DNA of 30,642 nt. Origin: Hofstenia miamia. Taxonomy: Eukaryota > Xenacoelomorpha > Acoela > Hofsteniidae. The position numbers were made by a program, and so were the translations under genes. How positions within the stretch are numbered: the stretch's first letter is position 1; each line of letters opens with the position of its first letter. Below the pieces are notes generated by a model that worked only from the letters and a program-made list of their open reading frames with translations, was not told the origin of the DNA and ran no database searches. Where the stretch lies: positions 1,986,949 to 2,017,590 of the forward strand of contig CABFPE010000043.1 of the NCBI GenBank assembly GCA_900660155.1, written 5' to 3'. Shown piece by piece: positions 1 to 8,590 of the stretch.

Positions 1-32
<32 letters not shown>
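1..32. repeat. (TA)n microsatellite
   Basis: An uninterrupted alternating TA run opens the window. It is cut by the window edge, so its full length is unknown. The sequence from here to about 514 is A+T-rich and I see no gene in it. Confidence 0.95.
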
Positions 33-34
<2 letters not shown>

Positions 35-514
35 AACTATTATAACTATATTTCCAGCAAAACACAATTTTGATATTTTCTGGAAGTAAATTATTTGAAT
101 AACTTAAATCTGTTTTAAATTTTGTAGTGAATTTAAATTGCGAACATTTCAGTTTGTTTAGTTAGTTTATTTTTGTAGGAAAGATTAAATGTATAAAACA
201 AAGAGTAGTGTTCTCAATCATTATGGTTTACATTGCTGTGACCTTTAACCTCATTAGCAATGAATAATAAATAAGTAGACAAATAAACAAATTGAAAAAT
301 TTTTCAGCTATAACCAACAATTGCTCTTCTAATAGGATGTGTCAAATTTCTGAACTGACATTTGCAATTGAACATGTTTGCAACCGAAAATCTTTCAAAT
401 TCATTTTGATTGTCTTTTCCAATATAAAAAAATAAATTTTCAAATTTAAATCCGGTAGACTCAATTTTCTCGATGATAACCAATTCCTATAAATATTATT
501 ACTATTTAACAGCG
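33..514. other. A+T-rich sequence without a supported gene
   Basis: No reading frame here resembles a known family. The one short minus-strand open frame at 342-542 crosses the LINE 3' end and looks like chance. This is probably the target-site flank downstream of the minus-strand LINE, judged only from the position of the TAA microsatellite at 515-529. Confidence 0.4.
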
Positions 515-529
515 TAATAATAATAATAA
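515..529 (-). repeat. TAA/TTA microsatellite, probable LINE 3' tail
   Basis: On the plus strand this is a short run of TAA units. Read in the LINE sense it is a TTA run that follows an A-rich stretch downstream of the ORF2 stop. CR1/L2-type elements usually end in short 3' microsatellites rather than long poly(A), so I take this as the 3' terminus. The assignment rests on position and composition. Confidence 0.55.
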
Positions 530-862
530 GACTCAAAAGCAATGTATTTTTTTTGCTTTATACATAAAAAGTCTATAAACTACAAAACACATTCACAATA
601 ACTATGTAATATATTTACAAAATTATAATAGATTANACATTTTTACTCCATTGGCCATCTTCCTAATCTTAGAATTGAAAAATTGATAAAATGTTAAGTG
701 CTCATCTAACTCAACTCCTAAGTATTTTACACAATTTGTTTGTTGTATAAGAGTATCTTGAATTTTGAGAGTAATCTTTTCGGAAGTTCCGGCGAGGTNA
801 TACATAAAAAGTCTATAAACTACAAAACACATTCACAATAACTATATAATATATTTACAAAA
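530..862 (-). other. LINE 3' UTR region, with duplicated contig pieces
   Basis: Lies between the ORF2 stop (863) and the microsatellite tail. It contains the block 560-635, single Ns at 636 and 799, an insert 637-798 that repeats the ORF2 segment 1389-1550, and 800-875, a near-copy of 560-635. No coding signal of its own is seen. Confidence 0.55.
637..798 (-). repeat. N-bounded copy of LINE segment 1389-1550
   Basis: These 162 bases match 1389-1550 without indels; I noticed one clear mismatch (atgttaagtg versus atgttgagtg). The block is bracketed by single Ns at 636 and 799. It encodes the same late ORF2 stretch containing VKYLGVELDEH on the minus strand. An assembly placement of a second LINE copy explains it better than a real nested duplication. 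Confidence 0.85.
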
Positions 863-875
863 TTATAATAGATTA
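800..875 (-). repeat. Copy of 560-635 after an N join
   Basis: 76 bases repeat 560-635 with one mismatch (actatgtaat versus actatataat). The copy after the N runs on into the ORF2 stop region, so the true order is probably 560-635 followed directly by the sequence after 875. Confidence 0.85.
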
Positions 876-1388
876 TTTGCACACTGTATATTTTCTATAA
901 TGTTTAATTCCCCGAGTGTGTTCTGGATTTGTAATAATGATTTTTTAAGTCTTTTCTTAAAAATTTTTAAATTGGGTGAATTATAAATAACTTTACTTAA
1001 ATTATTCCACTTCATTTTGGTAATATATGAAAATGAATTCGGAAAAATACTATACAATTTTTTACTTCGGTTATTAGAAACAATATAATTGCTTAGAAAC
1101 TTTAATGAATCTCGTTGATGATAGTACTGATATATGATGCATAATGATTGAAAATCAATAGCATATATGGGAGAAAGAATATCATAATTAATTTTAATGT
1201 GATTAACAGACTCATGCTTTGGAATGTAACTTAGATTGCGAACAGTCCAATTGTAAATTTTTCTAAGTGAGATCTTTTTTTTGCTGTTACATTATAAAAT
1301 ATAAAACGGCAATATTGGAAATGACTAAATATAAATGCATTAATCAATTGCTTGTGATACATTTTCCCTATATCTCGAACATGATATA
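863..1388 (-). pseudogene. LINE ORF2, C-terminal region after the RT domain
   Basis: The minus-strand frame ending at 863 encodes YSIFPNSFSYITKMKWNNLS and then a Lys/Leu-rich tail with KIFKKRLKKSLL. This is the usual C-terminal pattern of CR1/Jockey-type ORF2 proteins, where an aromatic/Trp block precedes a basic FK..LK helix. Sequence further upstream, around 1260-1390, reads as thumb-like sequence following the VKYLGVELDEH block but needs frame changes. The function would be the part of the reverse transcriptase protein following the catalytic palm. It is broken and non-functional as assembled. Confidence 0.65.
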
Positions 1389-2614
1389 ACATTTTTACTC
1401 CATTGGCCATCTTCCTAATCTTAGAATTGAAAAATTGATAAAATGTTGAGTGCTCATCTAACTCAACTCCTAAGTATTTTACACAATTTGTTTGTTGTAT
1501 AAGAGTATCTTGAATTTTGAGAGTAATCTTTTCGGAAGTTCCGGCGAGGTTTCTGGGGATGAAATATTATAAACTGAGTTTTATCTACGTTAATTTTTAA
1601 TTTATTGAGAGTGAAATAATTTATTAGGGATTCAACATCCTTTTGCAAAGATTTTGTAGATATAATTACATTCTTTCATCCGCATATTGATGTACTATAG
1701 AATCTTTAGTATATAATGATAGATCATTTATATATAGAGTGCAAAAAGAATAGGCTCCAACACAGTACCCTGGGGTACTTCTTGATCTAGAAAACATTAT
1801 TTATTCTGACTCGTCGTCGACGATCCTCTAAAAAGTTCATGATAAAATTTACAGCATTTATTCCAAATCCCTGATGTAATAATTTTTTTTAAAATGTGAA
1901 AATTCATTGCGTTGAAAGCCTTACTCAAATCTAGTAATGCAACCGTACACGTTAGTTTTTTTTCAAATTTAACTTAATTTTTTCCGTAATTGACAAATTA
2001 GCATCCGATGTACTGTTACCCAAACTAAATCAAAATTGATTATTTGAGAGAATTTTGTTTTCGGCAATAAATTCATACATTTGAATGGTAATTAACTTTT
2101 CGAATAGTTTTGAAAATGGATGAGTAATTGAAATAGGTCGATAATTTGGTGCTTCTAGTGCATCGCCATTTTTATATACAGGGGAGACATCGGCATCTTT
2201 CAGTGCTTGAGGGAATTCATTATCCATTATACATTGATTAAAGGCTAAAAGTAAGTGATCTCCAAATATGTGCAAATGGTTTTTTATAATGAAGTATGGT
2301 ATCCTGTTAGATCCTATCGATTTATTTTTATCAATTTTGGCAACAATATTCTTCAGCTCGTGATAAGTTGACAGACGAAAGTTAAATGTATTAGAATTGA
2401 CCTTGTGCTTATTTGAAACAAAAATATTTTTTGGAGGTTCATTAAAATGAAATTTTCCTAGGTTTGCAAAAGTTGTATTCAAACGGTTAGCAATTTCAAT
2501 CTTATTTTTTGAAATAGAAGTTCCAATTCTTATTTCTTGCAAATGACAATTAGATTTTTGCGATACACCTACTAATTTTTTAATATAATCCCATTGATTT
2601 GTAGAGTTTGGCAA
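1389..2614 (-). pseudogene. LINE ORF2 reverse transcriptase domain (broken)
   Basis: RT blocks appear in order on the minus strand. The frame at 2030-2614 holds the early blocks: NKSIGSNRIPYFIIKNHL, then DVSPVYKNGDALEAPNYRPI, then LFEKLITIQ. Downstream, in shifted frames, come LLDLSKAFN (catalytic block A), VPQGTVLEPILFALYINDL, and QYADE at the place of the YADD box, and then LNKLKINVDKTQFIIF and VKYLGVELDEH. This is the palm and fingers of a target-primed reverse transcriptase. YADD has lost its second Asp in the frame as read, and several frameshifts and stops break the domain, so this copy should be inactive. The block order and the NYRPIS and PQG motifs make the RT assignment secure. Confidence 0.88.
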
Positions 2615-2644
2615 TTTTTAAAATATTCTTTTACGTGTTTACTN

Positions 2645-2941
2645 TGTGAATAATTGTAGTGTGCAAATAATATTACATACACTATTAAAATAGAGAAAAC
2701 GAACCTCATTTTAAGATCGATTAAGAAGTTTGTAGAGGAAATGCTGGGTGATTTGCTGTAGGTCTTTTTCAGATAGGTACGATTGTTGAGGAGAGCGAGA
2801 GGGAGCTTGAGCATAAGAGAGATCAGTTCTGAGCAACAAAAGATTTTCTCGTTGAGGTGATGGAACATTGAAAGGACGCTTGATTTGTGAGACAACAACA
2901 GAGAGTCCTCTTCGTGAGAGATGGATTCCATCAAGAGCTTT
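2645..2941 (-). repeat. N-bounded copy of LINE segment 4628-4924
   Basis: 297 bases align without indels to 4628-4924 at a constant offset of 1983, with more than ten substitutions by eye, so it comes from a different copy of the element. It covers the ORF1 C-terminus, the ORF1 stop and the ORF2 start. Single Ns lie at 2644 and 2942. In this position it interrupts ORF2 between the linker and the RT, which is not a natural gene order. Confidence 0.88.
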
Positions 2942-2942
2942 N

Positions 2943-3399
2943 ATAATCCCATTGATTTGTAGAGTTTGGCAATTTTTAAAATATTCTTTTACGTGTTTAC
3001 TATGATTAACCTTGCGCAATTTAGTAATTAATTTTTTTTGCGTCGCGATAATTGCCCCAATTAATATCACACGGAGTTTCGCAAGCTAATTAATATAATT
3101 GATTCGTACAAGCGACGTGGTTCCTAATTTTAGCGGAATCCCGTTGATTCTGATTAATGAAGCGTAGCTTTTGATTAACACGTTTTCGTCTATATGGTGC
3201 CAACTTAGTTAAAGCAAAATCGAGTTGTTTTCAATAAATTTAAACATTTCATTCCTTGATTTTAAGGTATAAATGTAGTCCCAAGCAACATTTTTTACTA
3301 AATTTTCCAATTCTTTGTCCGAAAAGTTAGTATAGTCTCGTTTATAGATAAATTTTCTCGGTGGAGTTTTAGGAGAATGATTGCTAACATAAATGCATA
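2943..3399 (-). pseudogene. LINE ORF2 linker between endonuclease and RT
   Basis: Positions 2943-3002 repeat 2584-2643 (after the N at 2942), and the sequence then runs on uniquely. The minus-strand reading includes PPRKFIYKRDYTNFSDKEL, then KNVAWDYIYTLKSRNEMFKF, and later ITKLRKVNHSKHVKEYFKNC. This basic, aromatic-rich stretch matches the usual position and style of the APE-RT linker in CR1/Jockey elements, which ends in a Y-F block just before the RT. SNHSP near 3380 may be the degenerate last endonuclease motif (SDHxP in the family). Two or more frame breaks are present. Confidence 0.6.
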
Positions 3400-3400
3400 N

Positions 3401-3810
3401 TTCGTGAGAGATGGATTCCATCAAGAGCTTTCAGATTAGAATTCACAGTTTTGAAACCAGACATAAAGTATGAGAATGTTGGTATTATGTGGACATCTGA
3501 CTTCTGGAACGAACGGATGGTATCATTTAATTTTTCAAAGGAAGCGTTCTTATACAAGATTGTTCGTTTTGAGACGGGAGTAATTTCGACGAGATGAATA
3601 TGTTTAGGAGAGAACTTATAATGGACAGCGTCCATAAGTTTTTCGAGATTTTCCTTGAAGGATTTTGGAGAGTTTAACGCATCAAGAAGACCTGTGTTAA
3701 TTACAACGTGTTCAAGCTTCTGTTTGGGATAAACTTCTACCTTTTTCTGAATTTGCGAGGTTGAATGACCTGGGTAGCTATGAACAGTAACTGAGTGACC
3801 AGGCAAGAGA
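3401..3810 (-). repeat. N-bounded copy of LINE ORF1 segment 4894-5303
   Basis: 410 bases match 4894-5303 at a constant offset of 1493, with scattered substitutions and no indel. It carries the SGNH-like region of ORF1, including DGIHLSR and PGHSVTVHSYPGHS, in the minus-strand frame 3384-3818. Single Ns at 3400 and 3811 bracket it. It sits inside the ORF2 endonuclease region and has probably replaced that domain's C-terminal part in the assembly. Confidence 0.88.
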
Positions 3811-3955
3811 NGATTCAAATACGTAAGTACGGAAATTCAAAGAAGTATCAGTTAGGAAGTAATCACGTAAATTATCGTTCCTAGTAGAAATGCTGTTATT
3901 TACTATATTTAGACAATATTCATTGATTCATATTTCGTAAAGAAGTTAGCATTAN

Positions 3956-4040
3956 GCTGTCATTTACTATCTTTAGGCAATATTCATTGCATATGCTATA
4001 GATTTTTTCTGATTCATATTTCGTAAAGAAGTTAGCATTA
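3956..4040 (-). repeat. Variant duplicate of 3892-3954 after an N
   Basis: The 85 bases from the N at 3955 to 4040 repeat the 63 bases at 3892-3954, with an extra 22-base stretch and a few substitutions. Both end in the same gttagcatta. It is either an allelic or paralogous contig placed next to its counterpart, or a local duplication. The single N favours assembly. Confidence 0.8.
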
Positions 4041-4438
4041 AAGTCACCTAGAATATTTATAGATTTATTTTCGTTTATAGCAATATCTAGTTCCAGCTTT
4101 TTGTGTTCAAAAAAATTAAGTTTTATTATTTAAAGTTAAGCAAGAAAATTCTACCCATAGACTTTCGAATTGATTGTCTTCAATTTCTAAATCCAATCTT
4201 GCTTTAGCTTTAATAAATTTAGGAACATAGTGAAATAAGATGGATCGGGGTTATAACATTTGTTATCACAATCAGAAAGCCAGGTTTCTGTTAAAGCAAA
4301 AATAGTATTTTTTCAAATTTGTCTAGCAATATGAGAAAATTCGTTTTTGTTAGCTGATAAACTCCTCACATTTAGGTACACTATTTTATAAAAATTTTCA
4401 TAGCCTTTGATATTTCTCAGTTTATCATTGGTATAAAC

Positions 4439-4465
4439 AGGTCCGGGATTCAGTTCTATATCTCC
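4439..4465 (-). other. 2A-type ribosome-skipping motif at the ORF2 N-terminus
   Basis: Nine minus-strand codons read GDIELNPGP, an exact match to the D(V/I)ExNPG-P consensus. At this motif the ribosome fails to form the Gly-Pro bond, releases the upstream peptide and continues from Pro. It is followed in frame by VYTN and the first endonuclease block LNVRSL. 2A-like sequences at ORF N-termini are known for some APE-type non-LTR retrotransposons, including trypanosome L1Tc and sea-urchin CR1-like elements. Upstream, this frame meets a stop about eight codons earlier, and the hydrophobic leader that starts at 4692 is offset by two bases. An indel therefore separates leader and motif in this copy. 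Confidence 0.85.
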
Positions 4466-4470
4466 AGAAA

Positions 4471-4692
4471 TTACATAAGTATTATATTAATGAGATTCTG
4501 AAATGTTTTAACAACGAATAAACTAACATTAAATTTTACGGTTTCTATCAATAAATTGAGATTTTTGTTTGAAACAATCCGTTTCCTGCATTGAAAATTT
4601 ATTGAAAGGTTAGTTGGGGCTATTAAATGTGAATAATTGTAGTGTGCAAATAATATTACATACACTATTAAAATAGAGAAAACGAACCTCAT
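4471..4692 (-). pseudogene. ORF2 leader peptide with a hydrophobic N-terminus
   Basis: An ATG at 4690-4692 begins one base after the ORF1 stop (TAA-A-ATG in sense) and opens a 73-codon frame ending at 4471. It begins MRFVFSILIVYVILFAHYN, a strongly hydrophobic segment like a signal peptide or membrane anchor, followed by a polar region with CRKRIVSNKN. It ends just before the 2A motif but in a frame two bases off. It most likely represents the natural N-terminal leader of ORF2 that 2A would separate from the endonuclease. The open frame extends further upstream to 4917, but that part overlaps ORF1 in another frame and is a shadow. Confidence 0.6.
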
Positions 4693-4693
4693 T

Positions 4694-5860
4694 TTAAGAT
4701 CGATTAAGAAGTTTGTAGAGGACGTGCTGGGTGATTTGCTGTAGGTCTTTTTCAGATAGGTACGATTGTTGAGGAGAGCGAGATGTAGCTTGAGCATAAG
4801 AAAGACCAGTTCTGCGCAAAGAAAGATTTTCTCGTGAAGGTGATGGAACATTGAAATGACGCTTGATTTGTGAGACAACAACGGAGAGTCCTTTTCGTGA
4901 GAGATGGATTCCATCAAGAGCTTTCAGATTAGAATTCACAGTTTTGAAACCAGACATAAAGTATGAGAATGTTGGTATTATATGGACATCTGACTTCTGG
5001 AAAGAACGGATGGTATCATTTAATTTTTCAATAGAAGCGTTCTTATACAAGATTGTTCGTTTTGAGACGGGAGTAATTTCGACGAGATGAATATGTTTAG
5101 GAGAGAACTTTTTATGGACAGCGTCCATAAGATTTTCGAGATTTTCCTTGAAGGATTTTGGAGAGTTTAACGCATCAAGAAGACCAGTGTTAATTACAAC
5201 GTGTTCAAGCTTCTGTTTGGGATAAGCTTCCACCTTTTTCTGAATTTGAGAGGTTGAATGACCTGGGTAGCTATGAACAGTAACTGAGTGACCAGGCAAG
5301 AGATTCTTCGGACGGACGTATTTAAGAATAGAACTAGATATTATTAGAGTAGATGTGTCTTTTCTAAGGAACTTGTGTGTGTACGAGGGTTTTTCTTCTA
5401 ATGGTTCTGCTTTTGATGCACAGATTATTTCAGATGAGCTATCTTTTTGTAAGGTTTCTGTGGTGGGAGTTGATTCAGGAGATTGAAAGTTTTTTTCCTG
5501 TGAGACTTGCGTAGAAATAGAATTGGTGGATGGATTTGCGGATGTAGCTGTGTCTATATACTTTATGGGAGTGACTTGAGAGCATTTATCAATTGAGTGT
5601 TGTGACGGATTGGTAGATGCAGAGAGTAGTAGAAGCAACGCCTCTCTAGAATGTTCTGCATTCAATTCGGCAAATAACTGGTTAAGTGGAGTTTTCTTCT
5701 TCATAGCAAATTTCATATGCCCGAAATTGAAGATATCATTTCTCAGATTATTAAATGAACCTAATTTCTTCCTATGAGAGACCATCCCTACTCTTTCATA
5801 AACAATTTTATTCAAACCGTACTTAATATTAAAATTATAATTAGAAGTTAACAGAATCAT
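4694..5860 (-). CDS. LINE ORF1 protein with SGNH/esterase-like domain
   Basis: 388 codons, open throughout. Residues 1-60 are basic and polar; residues 80-160 are Ser/Thr/Pro-rich and probably disordered. Residues about 170-335 form an SGNH (GDSL-like) fold: TLIISSSIL (173-179) where the family has a GDS box, VVINTGLLDAL (221-231) where it has GxND, and DGIHLSRKG (316-324) carrying the Asp-x-x-His of the last block. Esterase-type ORF1 proteins are known in CR1-group LINEs, where they bind or organise the retrotransposon particle; the reaction is not settled. Here the first box reads S-S-S and the third lacks Asn, so catalysis is doubtful. The start is uncertain: Met26 (MVSHRKK) is an alternative. 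Its stop is followed after one base by the ORF2 ATG, suggesting coupled reinitiation. Confidence 0.82.
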   Translation of the reverse strand: MILLTSNYNFNIKYGLNKIVYERVGMVSHRKKLGSFNNLRNDIFNFGHMKFAMKKKTPLNQLFAELNAEHSREALLLLLSASTNPSQHSIDKCSQVTPIKYIDTATSANPSTNSISTQVSQEKNFQSPESTPTTETLQKDSSSEIICASKAEPLEEKPSYTHKFLRKDTSTLIISSSILKYVRPKNLLPGHSVTVHSYPGHSTSQIQKKVEAYPKQKLEHVVINTGLLDALNSPKSFKENLENLMDAVHKKFSPKHIHLVEITPVSKRTILYKNASIEKLNDTIRSFQKSDVHIIPTFSYFMSGFKTVNSNLKALDGIHLSRKGLSVVVSQIKRHFNVPSPSRENLSLRRTGLSYAQATSRSPQQSYLSEKDLQQITQHVLYKLLNRS

Positions 5861-5876
5861 TTCCTAACATAGGCTT

Positions 5877-6690
5877 ACATTTAAAAACTTTTAGAAAATA
5901 TATAAATTCTGTATTTGCCTTAGTGTTTGGGTTGGTCCTGGGATGCCAGGATATCATAGAATGTAGTTAGGAAATGCTAAAAAATCGTTATTTATTCAAA
6001 AAAAATTGCTGATCACATAAGTTTAAAACTTAGCGGATTCGCATTCTAATATAGCTTTATATCTAAAAAGTTTTAGAAAATAAATGCCGGGATGCCAGGA
6101 TATCATAAAATGAATCAAGGCAATGCTGAAAAAATCATAAATTTTTCAAAAATTAGTGTTTGGATTGACCTTAAACTTATTTTAAATCTAAAAACGTTTT
6201 AGAAAATATATAAATTTTGTATTTGCATTCAGCATTTGAGTTAGTCCTGGGATGACAGGATATCATACAATGCTGGAAGAAAATTCTAAGAAATAATTAT
6301 TTAATAACTAGTGATCAAATTGTAGGACCAGGTTATTATATTAATAACATAATGTCGCGTTCAGGCTGAATATGATAATGAGATAATTCATTGCTTCAAT
6401 GTGGATAGAAAAAGCTAAGAAGTAGTAAATTATTCAAAACCTCATTACTAAATTGGTTTGAAATTAGGCGAAATTGCTTTCTAATATAGTTTTACATCTA
6501 ACAACTTTTAGAATTATATAATTTTGTATTTGCCAAATATTTGGGTTGGCGCCGGGATGTCAGGATATTATAGAATATATGTAGAAATAATATGAAATCA
6601 CGAATTATTCAATAAATTATGATACAATTGTGAGATTTTTCTTTCAAATCAATATCGGAATGCCGAGTTCAGGCTGAATATTTTAAACAA
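5877..6690 (-). repeat. Four degenerate tandem units upstream of LINE ORF1
   Basis: Four units begin near 5877, 6059, 6184 and 6494. Each contains a taaaaacttttagaaaatat-like stretch and then a gggatgncaggatat block (near 5940, 6090, 6250 and 6554), with related A+T-rich spacers. Unit lengths vary from about 125 to 310 bases because of internal deletions. They sit directly 5' of ORF1 on the LINE sense strand, where some LINEs carry tandem promoter monomers. The promoter role is inferred from position; they could instead be a host satellite into which the LINE inserted. Confidence 0.6.
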
Positions 6691-7477
6691 ATCCATATAA
6701 AATATAATACTATATATAATATGATATATGTGGTTGCTTTTAATATTATCCTAATGCAGTATGATCTATATGATAAAAGCTGCGAGGCGCGTTTGCACCG
6801 AGAAATTTACTTTACTTGTTAAAAGAGTTTGGTAATTAATAATAGTGGTATATTACGTAAAAGTTTTGAAAGTTAATTTTTGTTGTAAAAGATGTTGAAT
6901 TAAGCCCTCCAACTTGTTGTAAGGCCACGGTTAGACTAGTTATTGGTTGAAAAGTGATCTGTCACATTTTGATTGAATCGCATTTCTAACCTCCCGAGAT
7001 AATTAGTGATGTGACGATCACAAGGAAAGCGAATGCGCATGATTTCTTATTGCACATCTTATTCTATAATTAGTCAGACAATTGATTGTATAATCATGTT
7101 TTTCATCTTCTTCTTAAATATTGTATATTTTGTTTCATTTCTTCTGCTGTACTACAGTTTGCTCCATAGCAATATTCAATAATTTAGGAATTCATTTTCA
7201 TTACTTTTCTTTTATACTTAGTTTTACCAAATGTAATTGTTCTTTGATTTAGATTATTAGAAATGTTTGATTTTCTTATCCAAAATATCGATTAACATCT
7301 AATGTTTTGAATAGCTTCTAATGATCTTAGATGGTATTTACACATTATTTCTTTTTTATTTTTGTTGCTAATTATGTTTATTCCTCATTTAAATACTTTC
7401 TCTAATTTCGATTTTGTTATTTTCCTTAAGTTTGTTAATAAACAAGATGAGTACAAGAAATGGGATAGAACAAGTGA
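6691..7477. other. Spacer without a supported gene
   Basis: A+T-rich sequence between the two LINE remnants. I see no long coding frame and no clear repeat, apart from short poly-T/poly-A patches. Some of 7140-7470 may be the degraded 3' part of the second LINE, since its RT reads leftward into this stretch, but no protein motif supports that. Confidence 0.4.
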
Positions 7478-8590
7478 TCAAAAGAGTATTACCCTCCATT
7501 CTATTGGTATAAACTTTCCAATTTTTTGAATTGATCTTATACCATACGCCATTTTCTTTATGATGTTGATTGCCTCGTCTTCAAAATTCAATATATTTTC
7601 AATGATTACTTCCAAATATTTCATTTTTGGTGATTCCTGAATGACGATGTTACATATCGTAATACTTTCTAATATTGATTCATTTCTTCTATTCTTATTT
7701 ACCGTACATATAGTATTTTCAATATTTAGTTTTAGTAAATTGTTATTAAAGAATGATTGCAATTTTTCGACAGTTTCTTGTAAAGTTAGAATAGCATTAC
7801 AATGAATGAGAGTATCATCTGCAAATTGTACATCATTACTATTAATATACTGATCCACATCATTACATATAGCTTAAATAGTAATGGTCCCAGTACTGAT
7901 CCTTGTGGTACTCCATGGTTTAGTTCTAATGAATTTGATATTTCTTTTTTGAGTTTCACATACTGGTATCTATTACTTAAATAACTACTTTATAACTCTA
8001 TTAATGAATCACTAAAATTATAAATTTGTTTTAACTTTTCCAATAAAATAGAATAGATTTTTGAATTAAATACCTTTGAAATATCTAGTGATTCTATATA
8101 TATTTTTTCATTCCTATCAAATTTTGATCTCCAGTTTTCAACAGCATAAAGTAAAGCATCATTTGTAGTGGTATCTTTTTGAAATCCAAACTGATGTTTT
8201 GATATTAATTTATTTTGTTCCACATATATGTTAATTTGGTTGTATCATAATTTTTCAAATATCTTAATAATTACTGTTAATACTGAAACTGGTTGGTAAA
8301 TTTCTGCAAGATCTTTTCTTCCTTTCTATATATTGGTGTAAGGAATCAGGATAAGTTGATTCTGCCAAGCATTGATTAAGTAAGTCACACAGAGGACTCA
8401 ATAAAATATCTAAGGCACATTTTAACAACCAAGGAGGAAATACACAATGATCTTTCACTTTGTCCCAGTTAATTTTCTTTGTTTCTTTGTAAAATTCTAC
8501 TAAAAGTAGTATAGGAAAGGCAGACTTGGTTAAAATGGGACACCCTGAAGTTCTTGTAATGTACCATCCTCTACCAGGCTTCAATATCCA
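7478..8590 (-). pseudogene. Second LINE: reverse transcriptase fragment
   Basis: In sense order the minus strand encodes VFPPWLLKCALDILLSPLCD and later STYPDSL (the early RT blocks), then ISKHQFGFQKDTTTNDAL, IESLDISKVFN (block A, with Asp), [25 protein letters not shown] (catalytic FADD box) and LNIENTICTV. This is a typical Jockey/CR1-superfamily palm. It differs clearly from the LINE at 515-6690 ([13 protein letters not shown] against VPQGTVLEP; FADD against YADE), so it is another family. At least three frameshifts or stops break it. No endonuclease or ORF1 is visible, as expected of a 5'-truncated copy. Confidence 0.82.

Larger units (their letters stand above)
3812..4470 (-). pseudogene. 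LINE ORF2 APE-type endonuclease domain (broken)
   Basis: In sense order the minus strand encodes GDIELNPGPVYTN, then KIVYLNVRSLSANKNEF, then FALTETWLSDCDN, and further on SINILGDFNANFFTKYES. LNVRSL..NK, ALTETWL and GDFN are the N-terminal, Glu-containing and Asp/Asn-containing blocks of APE endonucleases of Jockey/CR1 retrotransposons, which nick target DNA to prime reverse transcription. One in-frame TGA lies between NEFSHIARQI and KNTIFALTE. The N at 3955 introduces a duplicated 60-85 base piece beside the GDFN block, and the C-terminal end is lost at the N at 3811. The domain assignment is firm; activity is not expected. Confidence 0.85.
515..6690 (-). mobile_element. CR1/Jockey-superfamily non-LTR retrotransposon (LINE), chimeric assembly
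   Basis: Reading right to left, the element has tandem upstream units, ORF1 with an SGNH/esterase-like domain, ORF2 with APE endonuclease and reverse transcriptase, a 3' UTR and a simple-repeat tail. An esterase-type ORF1 combined with an APE-type ORF2 is known from the CR1 group (CR1, L2, Crack, Rex1 clades); I cannot choose a clade. ORF1 is open but ORF2 carries frameshifts and stops. Seven single Ns cut the region, and segments after several of them are diverged copies of other parts of the same element. The interval is therefore longer than a real copy and mixes at least two copies. Both ends are inferred; I found no target-site duplication. Confidence 0.8.

Noticed and set aside
4697..4917. 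Upstream extension of the ORF2 leader frame, with many Leu and His
   Set aside because: It overlaps ORF1 in another frame. The ATG at 4692, directly after the ORF1 stop, is the natural start.
4863..5090. Plus-strand open frame of 75 codons
   Set aside because: It lies opposite the LINE ORF1 and is a shadow of it.
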